Assembly (NCBI GenBank): GCA_019426215.1
Contig: CM033399.1
Coordinates: 27,041,022-27,105,021, forward strand
Source of the DNA: Buddleja alternifolia
Taxonomy: Eukaryota; Streptophyta; Magnoliopsida; Lamiales; Scrophulariaceae
DNA length: 64,000 nucleotides
Direction of reading: 5' to 3'
The position numbers were made by a program, and so were the translations under genes. Below the pieces are notes generated by a model. It was not told where the DNA came from. It made no database searches and saw nothing but the letters and a program-made list of their open reading frames with translations. This document shows, one piece after another, positions 1 through 10,991 of the stretch (within the stretch, counting starts at the first letter, position 1; each line of letters opens with the position of its first letter).

Positions 1-65
1 CTGGAAATGAACCTAAGATCTCTCACATGAAAGTAGAAGCTGATACCACTAGGCTAATAAGCCAT
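1..65 (-). repeat. tRNA-derived SINE fragment
   Basis: The stretch ending near 60 (GATACCACTAGGCTAATAAG) matches the tRNA-like head of the SINE family found complete at 22024-22224 and 61378-61582. Only the head part is present, read on the minus strand, and it is truncated by the window edge. Confidence 0.5.
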
Positions 66-122
66 AGATAAAAGAGCTTGCATCTATAAGGAGAGGAGTT
101 TACACTTTTCGAACATAGGGGA

Positions 123-607
123 ATGTGTTATCACAACCTACAAGGTTTACTTTCAAGAGAAGATGGTCCTGAATTTTTTCAATTGTATTTTGCTGATACT
201 AAAAATGAGGTTGAGAATAGAATGAAGATAATGCAAGACTCGAGGTTATTAGAATATACTGTAAAGAAGCGCATAAAATTTTTAGATGTGAATTCATATG
301 CAAAATTCTTCAACAGATTTAAGGATTATCCTGCAATAAAAATGTTCAATCTCATATTTCAAAAAATGTGAAATTAGATTAACAAGTGTATAATTTCCCA
401 TTAGCTGATCAAATTGTAGGTATATGGATTGAAGCAAATAATGCCAACATGTCATTCAAACTAGACATTGCAGTCCATGCTCATTCAGGTCACAGACATA
501 GAATAAAATATTATCTTGGATGTTATGACCCGTTGCAGCATCCAATTCTTTTCCCTAACGATCAGAATATCCAAACATTTGCCTCCACTAACTCCTTCAA
601 CTCGTGT
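123..607 (+). pseudogene. Helitron Rep N-terminal domain fragment
   Basis: Two open pieces in different frames (123-371 and about 386-607) together resemble the N-terminal Helitron-like domain that precedes the Rep nickase and helicase. The first holds the FQLYFADTKNEVENRM segment and VNSYAKFFNRFKD; the second holds DIAVHAHSGHRHRI and YYLGCYDPLQHPILFP, both typical of plant Helitron Rep proteins. A stop and frame change near 371-386 and a stop at 608 break the gene. No nickase HUH motif or helicase follows, so it cannot supply transposition functions. Family assignment rests on motif recognition. Confidence 0.75.
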
Positions 608-609
608 TA

Positions 610-1514
610 GTGATAGAGTTCAATCAAGTAATGCTAAACACGAACAAAGTACTTTTTATTGGTTATGTAGATCAAAATTTTTTAAATTTATATGACTGTC
701 AATCTTTTCTACGTCTTTATGCATTATGCACAATCTTTATGTAACGCTCTAATATTAATAAATAATATATCTTTTCTAAAAAACTCTCTGAATTCAACAC
801 CAATTATATTCCACAGAGCTCTTACAATGAAGATGGTGATATTTATCAAGTATATAAATTGCTAACTTAAATTTTTAATATTTTAGGGAGAACATAACTC
901 AAAATATTATAGGTGGCTCGTGACTGAGCCTTCAAGCATCAAATAAATTTTGTTTTCTCCCCGAACTTAACATAAGAGCATGAATAAATAAGGAAAATTT
1001 TGTGTCATAGTGATGCATCTGAAAAGGCACAACCAGAAATAAACAATGAGAAGAAAAGAAAGAAAAACATGAATGGTTGGGAGAAAAATGCAACTGAAAC
1101 TATTTAAATAGTTTCTGCATCAAAGAACTTTAAGATAAACACACCACATATAATGAAGAAAGTGATGCTAACAAGGCAAAACAATTGACAATGAACAATA
1201 AGGACGGGGGCATCAACAACATAACTTTAAGTGGTGATAAAGAGATGTTGAACAATTTAAGAAAGTAATATAAAAATAAATTCGTGAAGTCAAGTACAAA
1301 TAAAGTAGCAACATCCATCAAGATCAAAAAATAAAGGGACTAATGAGACCTTAAATAAGATTAAACTCTATTTATTTTTATTTTATTTTATTTATTATTT
1401 CAATTTTTATTATAGTAGGTCATTATCAATTTATTTATGAAGTGCCATCGAGATATCAATTTTATTCAATAAGTATTTAAATTATACCATTTTTTTAAAT
1501 AAGTTCATATAAAC
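610..1514. other. AT-rich Helitron interior, no gene seen
   Basis: The sequence is AT-rich with short ORFs in all frames and no recognisable domain. It lies between the Rep fragment and the 3' hairpin, so I treat it as internal Helitron sequence. Confidence 0.5.
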
Positions 1515-1543
1515 CACGTGCAACGCACGTGCTCCTTACTAGT
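1515..1543 (+). repeat. Helitron 3' terminal hairpin and CTAG|T end
   Basis: CACGTGC (1515-1521), a 3-nt loop AAC, and GCACGTG (1525-1531) form a 7-bp stem. CTAG follows at 1539-1542, then T at 1543. A short GC-rich hairpin about 10 nt upstream of CTRR is the established terminator of plant Helitrons. Confidence 0.85.
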
Positions 1544-2248
1544 CTATACTAAATGTCCTATAAATTAACATAATTAATCTAAAACCCAATTATTACCAAC
1601 TCCTAATATACATAGAAAAATGTCAGCCAAGGATTAAAATTTCGTTTCGATGATAAGTTTTGAGTTCTTAAATATAAGAAACGTATCGGAAACGTTTTGG
1701 AAACGGCATGGAAAACTTGAAAAATGCTAGAAACAAGGTGGAAACCGTAAAAAAAGAAGTAAAGAAGAGTTGCTTCCTCTTTTTACTAGCAAAAAACAAT
1801 AGTTGTGTAAAATGTTTATACATCTACATCAATAATCGATCAAATTACACTAATAAATAAAGTGGTAACGTTTGATTCAAGTTTAACATTCACAGAAGAT
1901 ATAAGCGACAAAATTTTAGGCTCCGTATGGTTGTGTTTTCGGAAATGAATTCTGAGTTTTTTTTGGGGAATATGTATTACTGAAATTCGTGTGAAAATGT
2001 TGACTTAATTTGTTTGTTTGGATGTATTTTTAGAATTTGATTGAAAGTAGTGTAGATGTGATATAAAGTTGATTTTTATTAGGATTTAATATATGAAATG
2101 ATTGAGTTGGTTATGAATGTGATGATGATAGGGGAAAAGATATTAAAATAATTTTTTTTTTAATAATGTTATGAGTTGGTAATAAAGGAATATGTATATA
2201 TGTGTGTGTATATATATATACATATACACACACATAATATAATATATA

Positions 2249-3328
2249 GAGCTATTACCGCTAATCATCCCCCATGTCACGCAAAAGTGTCACTTTAGTC
2301 CCTCTTGTGAAAAAATTATCACTTTCATCCTTCGCGTCCATAATTTGTACCCAAATGGTCCTTTTTTCAACATTCCGACCAGATTTTCCAGCTTCCCACG
2401 CGACAATAGGGCTATTCACGCATATATCATGCGCGTCTTCACGAGAAAATTTATAAATCATTGTAGAAAGCTCAGATTCATGAACCGTTTTCTTCCCATA
2501 AAACTAAACACATAGGGCTATCCACGCATATATTACACATAATCAGGAGATATCTAGAACAAAACAGTTTTGTATTAAAAAATTAGCAAAAATCTGTCGG
2601 CTGTGCAGACAGCTGTGCGCGTCTTCACGAGAAAATTCATAACTCATTGTATAAAGCTCAGATTTATGAACCGTTTTCTTCCCATGAAACTAGACACATA
2701 GGGCTATCCATGCATATATCTAACATAATCAGGAGACATCTATAACAAAGCATTTTTGTATTAAAAAATTAGCAAAAAATCTGTCGGCTGTGCAGACAGC
2801 TATGCGCGTCTTCACGAGAAAATTCATAACTCATTGTAGAAAGCTCGGATTCTTGAACCGTTTTCTTCACATGAAAGTAGACACATAGGTCTATCCACGT
2901 ATATATCGCACATAATCAGGAGACGTCTAGAACAAAGCAGTTTTGTATTAAAAAAATTAGCTAAGCATCATTTCCGACAGATTTTTAGCTAATTTTTTAA
3001 TACAAAAGTGCTTTGTTCTAAATGTCTTCTGATTATGTGCGATATATGCATGGATAGCCCTATGTGTCTATTTTCATGGGAAGAAAACGGTTCATCATGA
3101 ATCCGAGCTTTCTACAATGAGTTATGAATTTTCTCGTGAAGACGCGCATGATATATGCATGGATAGCCCTATTTTCGCGTGGGAAGCCGGAAAATCTGAT
3201 CAGAATTTCAAAAAAAGGACCATCTGGGTACAAATTATGGACATGAGGGATGAAGTGATAATTTTTTCACAAGAGGGGCTAAAGTGACACTTTTGCGTGA
3301 CATGGGGGATGATTAGCATTAATAGCTC
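2249..3328. mobile_element. MULE-type foldback element (MITE-like)
   Basis: It is flanked by an exact 9-bp duplication TAATATATA (2240-2248 and 3329-3337). The two ends are inverted copies over roughly 250 bp, with outer motif GAGCTATTA and inner conserved text such as ATCATCCCCCATGTCACGC. Between the arms are about three tandem units of roughly 190 bp (starting near 2430, 2618 and 2808), each with TCTTCACGAGAAAAT and an ACACATAGGGCTATCCA-like segment. No transposase gene is present. The 9-bp duplication and long inverted ends indicate mobilisation by a Mutator-type transposase. Confidence 0.8.
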
Positions 3329-3337
3329 TAATATATA

Positions 3338-4414
3338 TTATACAAATAGAATGAAAAGACAAAAAATAAAAAGAGGCAGCCAGATAGTGGGGGGCGTTCA
3401 TGGGTTGGGGTGGGGGGGCGTGTATGGGTTTGGGGGATGGGGGGCCCTTCATTTTTAGTTTTTTTTTTTGTCACCTGTTCATTTCTTTTTAGCTTTAGAT
3501 TTTTTTTTTCTATTTTGTGTTTTCTTTTCAATTTTATATTTTAAAAGTTCAAGAAAATTGAATCTTGCTCGTCTATATTTATAATAGTTAGTATAATTAT
3601 ACGGTTCGCATTAGACAAATATAAAAATAGAATGTGGTCCATAGATGCAATATTTTATGAAATGTGTAAATATGATTGGAGCATAAGTAGTTCTATATTT
3701 CTTTTTCCATTTACATATAATATTTTATTTCCAATTTGATTGAGGCAAATTTATTTCCATCTTCTTATAATGAGATACTATGATGTTACAAAAAATCTTT
3801 GCTCGAGCTCGAGCCGAGAAAATTGGTGAGACTCAGCTCGAGCTCGGCTCCTGGGCAACCCTATTAAATACCACGTTAGTACCAAAATGAAATAATCGAG
3901 ATTCAGTCAGTATTTATTTGAATATTGAGAAGCTAAAAAAGTATAATTTAAAATCCAATAAACAGCAAACGAAATTATTAAAATGAAATTATAAATCACA
4001 CAATATTGTATATACTTTTGGTAAAAGTATGGTCAATTAAGTCTCAATTCAAGTACACATATTATTAAATATATATGAAATATTAAATATTAAATCACAC
4101 AATATTTGTTTTTCAAATTATATCTTATTAAATATTATTTAATAATAATAATTGAAATATTTGAAAAATTGAATAGGAATTTTTATTATATAAAATATGA
4201 GAAAGCAAGAAAGACAATTAGTTGGATAATGGGATAGTGTAATTAATGATAAAATATTGTGAAAAGATTGAAATGATTGGTTGTTATATAGGGGAATGTG
4301 TAGTGTATTTAAAATTTGACCATTTTCTGTTGAATTTGGCTTGGACTGTGTATTTTCATTTTTTGGTGATCCAAAAAATGAAAATATTTCCTAAATACAC
4401 AACCATACATAGCC
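3338..4414. other. Right arm of the Harbinger-like element, no gene
   Basis: A G-rich patch lies near 3385-3450, a poly-T/pyrimidine stretch at 3450-3540 and a GAGCTCGAG-rich relic near 3800-3860; the rest is AT-rich. No coding region is supported. Confidence 0.5.
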
Positions 4415-5329
4415 TTAGTAACTTAAATTGTGAAATAAAAAATTCAAAAAATGTTGTCGTGAAAAGAATAAAAAGTGGTAATGTTTGATTCAAGTTTAGC
4501 ATTCACAGAGCATATAATTGAAGAAAATTTAGTAACTTAAATTGTGAAATAAAAAATTTTAAAAGTGTTGTCGTAAAAATTATAAAAAGTTAATATGGAT
4601 GATACCATAGTTTCAAGCTCATCTGCAAATTATATGAAAAAATTACTTTAATCTATAATACATTATTCTTCATCTTGAGTTGCATGATAAAAAGTCATTT
4701 CTCGGTGAAATAAATATTTGTTTGATTGTTAGATTTATTACTCTTCATTTCTTCTTCCATTTTTTTGACTTTTTTCCCTAACATTGAAAGATTTGAGAGC
4801 TCTGTTGTATTTGCGATAAAGCAAATCTTTTTGAAAAGAAATTACCAAACTCTCAATGTTTTCATGGGTTCCATGTTCCATAGAAATGAATATGGAATCC
4901 ATGGAAACAATGAGAGTTTCCATGGAAATATTGAAAATATTAAGGATTTTCTAAGAAACAATGTAATTTCGAAACTACATGGTGATTTTTTTTCGGTAAA
5001 TTGAAAATAGAAACTTTTCGAACATTTCGGTGGAAAAGAAAAGAAACTTTGAACCATGATGTCAGCTTCCCAAACTATAATGTTGTCAGCTTTTCAAATT
5101 ATCAGCTATTTGGAAGTCTATCAATCAGTTTAAATTTGAGTAAATGATGTAACCTTCTCAACTTCTCAGCCCTTTGGGAAGCTAACAATCAGTTTAAACA
5201 AAATATATTTTTTTATTACAGAAACACCAACCATGTAATCTGGAGAGGAAAGAGGCTTTGTTTGATACAGAAAAAGGGGCCCGGTCTGTTTAAGGCCTGT
5301 CAAGGCTGGCCTTTTAAAGGCTCGAGCCC

Positions 5330-5435
5330 ATTAAGGACCTCCATATGAAAATGAAAGGTAATACCACTAGGCTAACAAGTATTGGGTAAAAATTAAATAT
5401 TTTAAATTTTAAGTAATTTGCTTAATCTATTTAAA
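5330..5435 (-). repeat. SINE fragment plus left arm of a duplicated segment
   Basis: The stretch 5335-5395 is the head of the SINE found complete at 22024-22224 (GGTAATACCACTAGGCTAAC). Bases up to 5435 then match 22225-22269, including the motif CTATTTAAA used as the target of the next insertion. This is the left half of a segment whose right half resumes at 13718. Confidence 0.6.
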
Positions 5436-5639
5436 GAGAAAATTACTCCTATGGTCCCTCTGCTTTTGGGTTTGTCTCACTTTGGTCCTTCATCTAATAA
5501 AAGCGGCACATTAGTCTCTCTACTTGATAAAATGTGTCCCTATGGTCCCCCCTCTTATTTGCTTTATTTCAAACTAACCCTATATTTTCAAATTTTTTCA
5601 AAGCAGCCAATAGACCTTTTATAACCCCGATAAACACTC

Positions 5640-6392
5640 TTCTAAAAGTTTTAGCAAAAGGGAATTTCCAATTGATTAGGCCCAACATGCTTCCGAAATA
5701 AAATTAACCTTGCATAAGTTTATACCTTCTTTTGACCGCCTTATCTCCGGGTATTCCAAGTCCTCGGTTTTATGGACTCATTCCAACCACCAACCGCAGC
5801 TTATGGTTCGCAGTCCTTGGCTCCTTCGGCAATACACAGCACAGCCCACTTCGTTTCCTGCCCGAGGGCGTAAAAGGTATAAACAGATAGAATTATAATT
5901 TGGATTTTGGACAACAAGTTGGACAAAGCCTTCTTTTATTCATGAAATACAAACTTAAAATTACATAATCTTATTCTACCCCTATATTGGAGGAGAAAAC
6001 CTTTTAGCCTCTCATCAGAGGACTTACTATTGGGGAAACCCCCATACACTCGAAGATTAAAACTATAACAGAAGAAAGATTACAAATGTTTCTATGAAAT
6101 CTTGTATTAAGAGAGTTGAAGAAAATTTTCCATCATCCCCATCTGCTTCTGACCCCCTTCTTATAGTTTTGAGTTTCGGATTCCAAATGCGGATTCCAAA
6201 CTTCATCTAATCTTTTGGCGTCATTGCATATGTCAATCTTGATTAGTGTGCGTGGGTCCCTGTGTTTGCCACTTTGTCTGCCACGCCTAACTTTTTACAG
6301 CTGGTTGCTTTACCAGCTGTGGTCTTTAATCAATTACATGACTGATGGTTGGTGCGCCTAATTATTCGGCTGCCTTTGTCGTTTACATGGTT
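5640..6392 (-). promoter_or_regulatory. Probable pararetroviral promoter and leader region
   Basis: This 750-bp non-coding part follows the last viral ORF on the minus strand. It contains TGACG (minus strand near 6213-6219), which resembles the as-1 type motif of pararetroviral promoters, and CTATAAGAAGG near 6160-6170 as a possible TATA region. An AATAAA-like signal lies near 5933-5940. Position between the last ORF and the junction fits a pregenomic promoter/leader; there is no experimental support. Confidence 0.4.
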
Positions 6393-7157
6393 TTACCTTG
6401 GTTTGTGAAAACCCTTTGGGTAAAATGTTTTTCTTTTTCCCTTATCCTTATCGGATTCGGGTTTTGCCTTGGTAACTCGTATTTTTGTACCGAATAAGGG
6501 TTTTTCTTGGAACTCACAACTTGAACATTCCCGGTTGTGCCAAAGATCAACACGCATCATGTTGCAGGCCTTCTTCCTGGTTGATTCAGTTGCTGGTAAC
6601 TTGTTTTCCCAGATTACGGTCCGTTTTTGCTCGAAGACCTTTTCTGCGAAGTCTGTACTTTTCCCTGTCATTGAATTTAACAGGAATGACCCATTCACTG
6701 ACTGTGTGAAGATCTTGAATGGATACTTGACCTTGTCCATCTCTGTAAGACAGACCCACATACCCCATGCTCTTCTGGCGGATATATCGTCTTCATTGAT
6801 ACTGCTAACCAAAGGAGCTTCTCCTGTTGCGACCTGAATTTTGTTATAGGCCGTCATGTCTGGTCTCTGTAATTTCATAAAATGAAATGCTGGATGAGAC
6901 CCTTTTTCTGTAATTTCTGGAGTTGCTGAAATGAACTTTAACTCCAGGATATCACCTCTCTTGAGATGTGGGTTGTTTTGCCATGAATCGTACACGGCTC
7001 TTGTAATCCAATCCGGAAGTTTGGATATCTCCGGAAAACCAGGTGACATAGTATGTATTGAAGCAATTGCCCCAAAATCATACCATTCTCGGACTTCGTC
7101 GGGATTTGATCCTTCCTTCATCCAAATCCTAGGATATTTCCCTGATATTTCTACCAA
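6393..7157 (-). pseudogene. Terminal ORF of the endogenous pararetrovirus, function not recognised (TAV position)
   Basis: An open frame of 254 codons on the minus strand at the place where caulimovirids such as caulimo-, cavemo- and solendoviruses encode the translational transactivator/inclusion protein. I recognise no diagnostic motif. Visible features are a C-x2-C near residue 207 (CSSC), and a strongly basic C-terminus rich in K, R, D and E. It is separated from the preceding ORF (7221-7712) by a stop and frame change, so the two may once have been one reading frame or two genes. Confidence 0.5.
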
Positions 7158-7220
7158 AGATCTATTAGGATTTATTCCTTTTCTTGAGATTAGTTTTTCC
7201 CAAGAACGCTGATAACCCGG

Positions 7221-7712
7221 TCAATGTAAATTAATTGGGTTAGTATTAATCTTAGAAGTGCCTGTCTGTGGCCTAAGATTAATCTCTCCCTCTTTAACCC
7301 CAGAGATGGTGGGTTGACTTGAACTAGTAGGAGCTTGCGCTTCCTTTCGTTCAATCTTTTCCGCTTCCTCAGAATCTGAGAATGGACTTGTGCAAGTGGT
7401 ATTTGAATCCACTGCTCCGGGTATAGAGCCCCGTTCTCTAAACGCAGGTGTAGAGTCCTGCTTTCTTAACTCGCGAGTCGTCACCGAAGATGATGCCTTT
7501 CGAATTGGTTCTTGTAATGTATTCCATAACATAGTCATGGCGTACGTCGTTCCCTTAAGGGTTTCCTGGACAATGCCCAGATCAGCTCGTTGTACATGGC
7601 CAGCTACTTCAGCGTTAACTGATAACTGTCCAATCTTTTTGTCAAGCTCCTCAAGGTTTTCCCTCAGATGCCTGTATCTCGTAATGATGGAGTTGGCCTC
7701 AGACACTTCCAT
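7221..7712 (-). pseudogene. Pararetroviral ORF after RT, unknown
   Basis: A 163-codon frame whose ATG (7712) overlaps the end of the RT/RNase H frame (stop at 7699-7701) by 14 nt. The N-terminal third is helical and charged (LRENLEELDKKIGQL), suggesting a short coiled coil; the C-terminal half is Ser/Thr/Pro-rich and looks disordered. Its place directly behind RT and the coupled overlap suit a TAV-like or accessory protein, but no family is recognised. Confidence 0.45.
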
Positions 7713-8921
7713 CTCTTGTTAGGAAATATGCAAGAATATTTTCATGAGATTTCACAATAATAATGTCAAAAAAATAATACTGACATTCCGCTTGCCATCT
7801 GAGAATACGTGATTTTTCGATTTTTGATTCAAGTTTATTTTTCAAAAAAGCTTTGACATTCGAATTATCAACCTTTAATGTAAATTGTTTTGCTAGTAAA
7901 AATAATGGCCATTTTTTAAAGGCTTTCCAAACATCAAAGAATTCTTTCTCGTTTATATGGCAAAGACTGGCTTGTTGTTCAGTGAACAATCCTTCTGCAT
8001 ATCTACAAGGTTCTTCCCCTGTAGTTGTTTTCTTCGTGAGCATTGCTGCCCATCTATAATCATTGGCGTCGGTATAGACTACCAGATCATCCTTATCTTG
8101 TGGTATTGCGAGTTTAGGCAAGTTATTACCAACTTGTTTCAACTCACGAATCCTTTGAGTGTGAATTTCTTCCCACTTCCATTTTGAGCTTTCCGTTTCT
8201 TTTAAAAGAGGTCGGAAATCTTTCCTGTATTTCGCTAGATCTTTAATGAAAATTCCAGCAAAGTTGACAACTCCCAAAAAACTTTGAAGCTGTCTTTTAT
8301 CTTTTAAAACATCAGGAAACTTGCGTATTTTTTCCACAATATGTTCCTGGAGTTCAATACCAGCTTCGTCAATAAGAATGCCAAGAAATTCAATCTTATT
8401 AACACCGATTATTGCTTTCTTTTCTGAAAGCACCAATCCTTCATTAAAACATGCATGAGAAAATATTTCAAGATGTTTAAATGTTCTTTCATATTTCTAG
8501 ATACAATTAATACATCATCAATATAGACAAACATAAACTCGAAATAATCTTTGAATAGATTATCCATTTTCCTTTGATATATCTGGGGTGCATTTGCTAA
8601 TCCCATTGGAAGTACATTCCAGATATATTGTCCTTGGGGGGTAGAGAAAGCCGTATACTTTCTGGATTCTTTTTCCATCTTAATCTGATAAAAACCAGAT
8701 TTACAATCAAATTTTGAAAACACTTTAGCATCTTTAATGCACTCAATTAAGTGTTCTCTTCTTGGGATGTAGTAACCATCAAATTCTAGTATCTTGTTGA
8801 TACCTTGATAATTGATGACTAATCTAGCTTTTCCTCTTTTTACCTCACTATGGTTTCTTACAAGAAAACTAGGGCTACTATAAGCAGAGACTCCAGGTTC
8901 TATGAGTTTAAGATCGATATG
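7699..8921 (-). pseudogene. Pararetroviral reverse transcriptase / RNase H
   Basis: This encodes the polymerase that would copy the pregenomic RNA. The frame 8409-8723 holds the RT core, with FDCKSGFYQI, MGLANAPQIYQRKMD and the catalytic YIDD (8514-8525). The frame 7699-8436 continues through the thumb/connection (FLGILIDEAGI, LQSFLGVVNFA) into RNase H (VVYTDANDYRWAAML, then CHINEKE). A frame change between 8436 and 8409 and a TAA at 8922-8924 split it from the protease part, so no complete polymerase can be made. RT family assignment is secure; the genus is inferred. Confidence 0.85.
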
Positions 8922-9773
8922 TTATTTTATGATTGTTTGCATATCTTTCTTATCCTCCATATTCATCTGGATTGGCTTGTATCGAACATACTCATACTTG
9001 CATTGTTCTTTTACTTTCAGAGTAGCTTCGATCTTGTTTTTATCCCACCAAGCCAAAGGATTCTCATTAAAGTTCCTTTGAATTAGTCTCTTAACATTTT
9101 CAAGAGAAAGTAAACTTTCTTCGTTAATGTTATCTATGGATTTATACTGTAATTCTTTCTTAAGAAGTTGTATTTCTTCTTTCGAATTCTCATAACAGTT
9201 TGCGTCCATGCTTTCTATTAGACCGTGTAGTCTAAAAGACAAAAGAGCTTTTCCAAATCTCCGTTTATCCGTCATTTTAGGATGGGTTAATTTGGAATCA
9301 GGATTAAAATCACCACGTTTGCTGCGAAACGGAATAGGCAGGAGCCTATTAAAAGCGTTTGTGCGTCGCAAAACCTGTATGTCATTACCACAAGGAGTGG
9401 TAAACATTAACAAATTTTTGTTGTTATCTTGCACATATTTTGCAAAGGTTTGGATAAAATTGTTACCTAGCAAAATATCTGCTCCTGTACCATGAAAATA
9501 GATAGGTGGCATTTTTACCTTGAACCAAGGTGTGCCAAATGCTCCTCCAATCATGATATGTGCTTCTCGGATTCCCTTATTGAGAATGAGGATTTTCTTA
9601 GAGAAATCTCTTCCTGCAATAATGGGTAAGGATTCCATAGCATTACTAGGAAAAACCCCGGGTTTTGATGTACAAATCCCTGATCCAGAATTAATATAAG
9701 CTGCAAAATATTCAGTCTTATATTGGTCGTATAACATACCAACCGATATGTATATAGAAAAGGGGCTAGTCAT
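8922..9773 (-). pseudogene. Pararetroviral aspartic protease plus start of RT
   Basis: 283 codons. The N-terminal part is a retropepsin-like aspartic protease: the active-site strand reads YINSGSGICTSK, with Asn (codon 9690-9692) where the family needs the catalytic Asp of D-[ST]-G. Downstream are the flap-like IMIGGAFGTPWFKVKMPPIY and the second conserved motif ILLGNNFI. The C-terminal part leads into the RT fingers (YEYVRYKPIQMNMEDK). It ends at a TAA followed in the same frame by more RT sequence. The Asp-to-Asn change and the stop mark it as dead. Confidence 0.8.
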
Positions 9774-9878
9774 TTATTCAACTTGAATAATATGTCCATC
9801 CAAGCTAAATTCCATGCCTTTTCCTTTTCTTCCCCAAGGTTTATGTTCCTCAAGGAAACTTAATCCCAGAATAACTAT

Positions 9879-10991
9879 TCATGGGTCTCTTCCTGCAATT
9901 CCTGTAACAAATACTTCATAGCCTGCTATTTCTAGCATTCCTTCATATTTGTTAACAGTAGATTGTTGCAAGTGATACAGATCATCACAAGGAAAGTAAT
10001 TATCTTTCTCTGTAATATCAAACATTACTTGCACGTCTTTCCATCCTTCCGGGCATTTAATTTTTACATTATCTACCCGAATAGCCTGAGGAGTTGGATT
10101 GTTCAGTAATTCTTTTCCTTTTAAACTCCTTATCCTTTCTTCCGAAAAGGACATCCTGCTATTAAAATCTGTTCTAGAACTCATTGAACGATCTAGAACT
10201 GGATGGTCTCGGATTAAGATATCCACACCCCCAATCCTTGGTATTTGAATTGGATCGGGTGCTATTACCTTAGCAAATTCCTTGAAAATTCTTGGAATTT
10301 CAATATACTCTTTCCGGATAAACAAATCAGAATGATGTGTATTGGAAAGTGCATAAGCAATTCTATATGTAATAGAATATGGTCTATTCCCTTCTTTCAT
10401 TAGATCTGTTCTTTTGAAATCCTGATGAAGGGTGAAAACTCGGCTGAAATCTTGGTCAGCTAGGTTATGTGCAATTCTTGGATGAATGTCAAACATAAGT
10501 TTGCCTGCATATAAATTCCCTACCATTGTACCAAGACAACCGTCTCTTAAGTTGTTAATTCTTTTATCCATTATGGACAAATGTAACGGCGAATTAACAC
10601 CTTTTTTGAAAGTAACTTTGATTACTACTTCAATGGTTCCGATATGGATCCATTTCATAGTAAGAGCTTCTTCCTCTCTTAGCTTCCTTAATTCTTCCAG
10701 AATTTCTTCTTTCGGAATAAGTTGCATATCCATCACGTTACCAGTTAATTCCATAGGGATTGCAAATTCCTCAGAACTTACTTTGTATCTGATGTTATGC
10801 CGTCTTTGATTGACTCCTATTTGATTTAGGATTCGTCTTACGCCGCTAACTCTAAACCCATCGTATTTACCAAGGTTTGAGTCTTGTCGCATGATCTTTT
10901 CCATGGTTTTATCTGATATAGATGCCTTAGAAAAGAAACCAACTAGGCTATCTGTTGTTTGAAGCCTATCTCCTTCGGTGGAGTATTCCAT
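9879..10991 (-). pseudogene. Pararetroviral movement protein
   Basis: 370 codons, resembling the caulimovirid 30K-superfamily cell-to-cell movement protein, which forms tubules at plasmodesmata. The core lies near residues 110-230, with WIHIGTIEVVIKVTFKKG, the LRDGCLGTMVGNLYAGKLMF segment and PYSITYRIAYAL. Its ATG shares one base with the stop of the upstream ORF (TAATG at 10993-10989). The frame meets a TGA at 9879-9881, while the same frame continues open to about 9780, so the C-terminus is probably truncated by a point mutation. Confidence 0.75.

Larger units (their letters stand above)
1..1542 (+). mobile_element. Helitron, 3' part (5' end outside the window)
   Basis: Rolling-circle transposon remnant. 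It contains a broken fragment of the Helitron Rep N-terminal domain (123-607) and finishes with a canonical plant Helitron 3' terminus: a 7-bp GC-rich hairpin at 1515-1531, then CTAG at 1539-1542, followed by T. No helicase domain is seen between 610 and 1514, only AT-rich sequence with no convincing gene, so this is a deleted or non-autonomous copy. The 5' TC end must lie left of base 1. Confidence 0.75.
1919..4414. mobile_element. PIF/Harbinger-like element nested in the hAT
   Basis: Ends are GGCTCCGTATGGTTGTG on the left and, on the opposite strand, GGCTATGTATGGTTGTG on the right. It is flanked by TTA (1916-1918 and 4415-4417), the usual PIF/Harbinger target triplet. The flanks (1858-1918 and 4467-4530) are themselves copies of a short tandem unit. 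No DDE transposase or Myb-like gene is visible, so it is non-autonomous. It hosts the MULE foldback 2249-3328 and a G-rich patch at about 3385-3450. Confidence 0.65.
1628..5058. mobile_element. hAT-type DNA transposon, non-autonomous, with nested elements
   Basis: It is flanked by an exact 8-bp target duplication ATGTCAGC (1620-1627 and 5059-5066); the related copy at 17854-17861 has a single ATGTCAGC, i.e. the empty site. Terminal inverted repeats are imperfect: CAAGGATTAAAATTTCG at the left and CATGGTTCAAAGTTTC on the opposite strand at the right. No transposase is seen. Much of its 3431 bp is later insertions (1919-4414 and, inside that, 2249-3328). About 100 bp of its own sequence is tandemly repeated near 4415-4600. 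Confidence 0.75.
1543..5335 (+). mobile_element. Second Helitron-like element, 5' part, copy A (interrupted)
   Basis: It starts with TCTATACTAAATGTCC, which looks like the TC-starting 5' end of plant Helitrons, directly abutting the CTAG end of the first Helitron. Bases 1543-1627 continue at 5059-5335 after a nested hAT insertion. The same sequence occurs uninterrupted from 17771 (copy B), which itself is split only by another hAT element. I found no matching 3' hairpin, so the element is incomplete or its end is unrecognised. Confidence 0.5.

Noticed and set aside
4726..5057. Overlapping ORFs on both strands
   Set aside because: They lie in the right end of a non-autonomous hAT element and show no conserved domain.
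7390..7722. Plus-strand ORF of 110 codons
   Set aside because: Antisense to a viral ORF in the pararetrovirus copy, with no recognisable domain.
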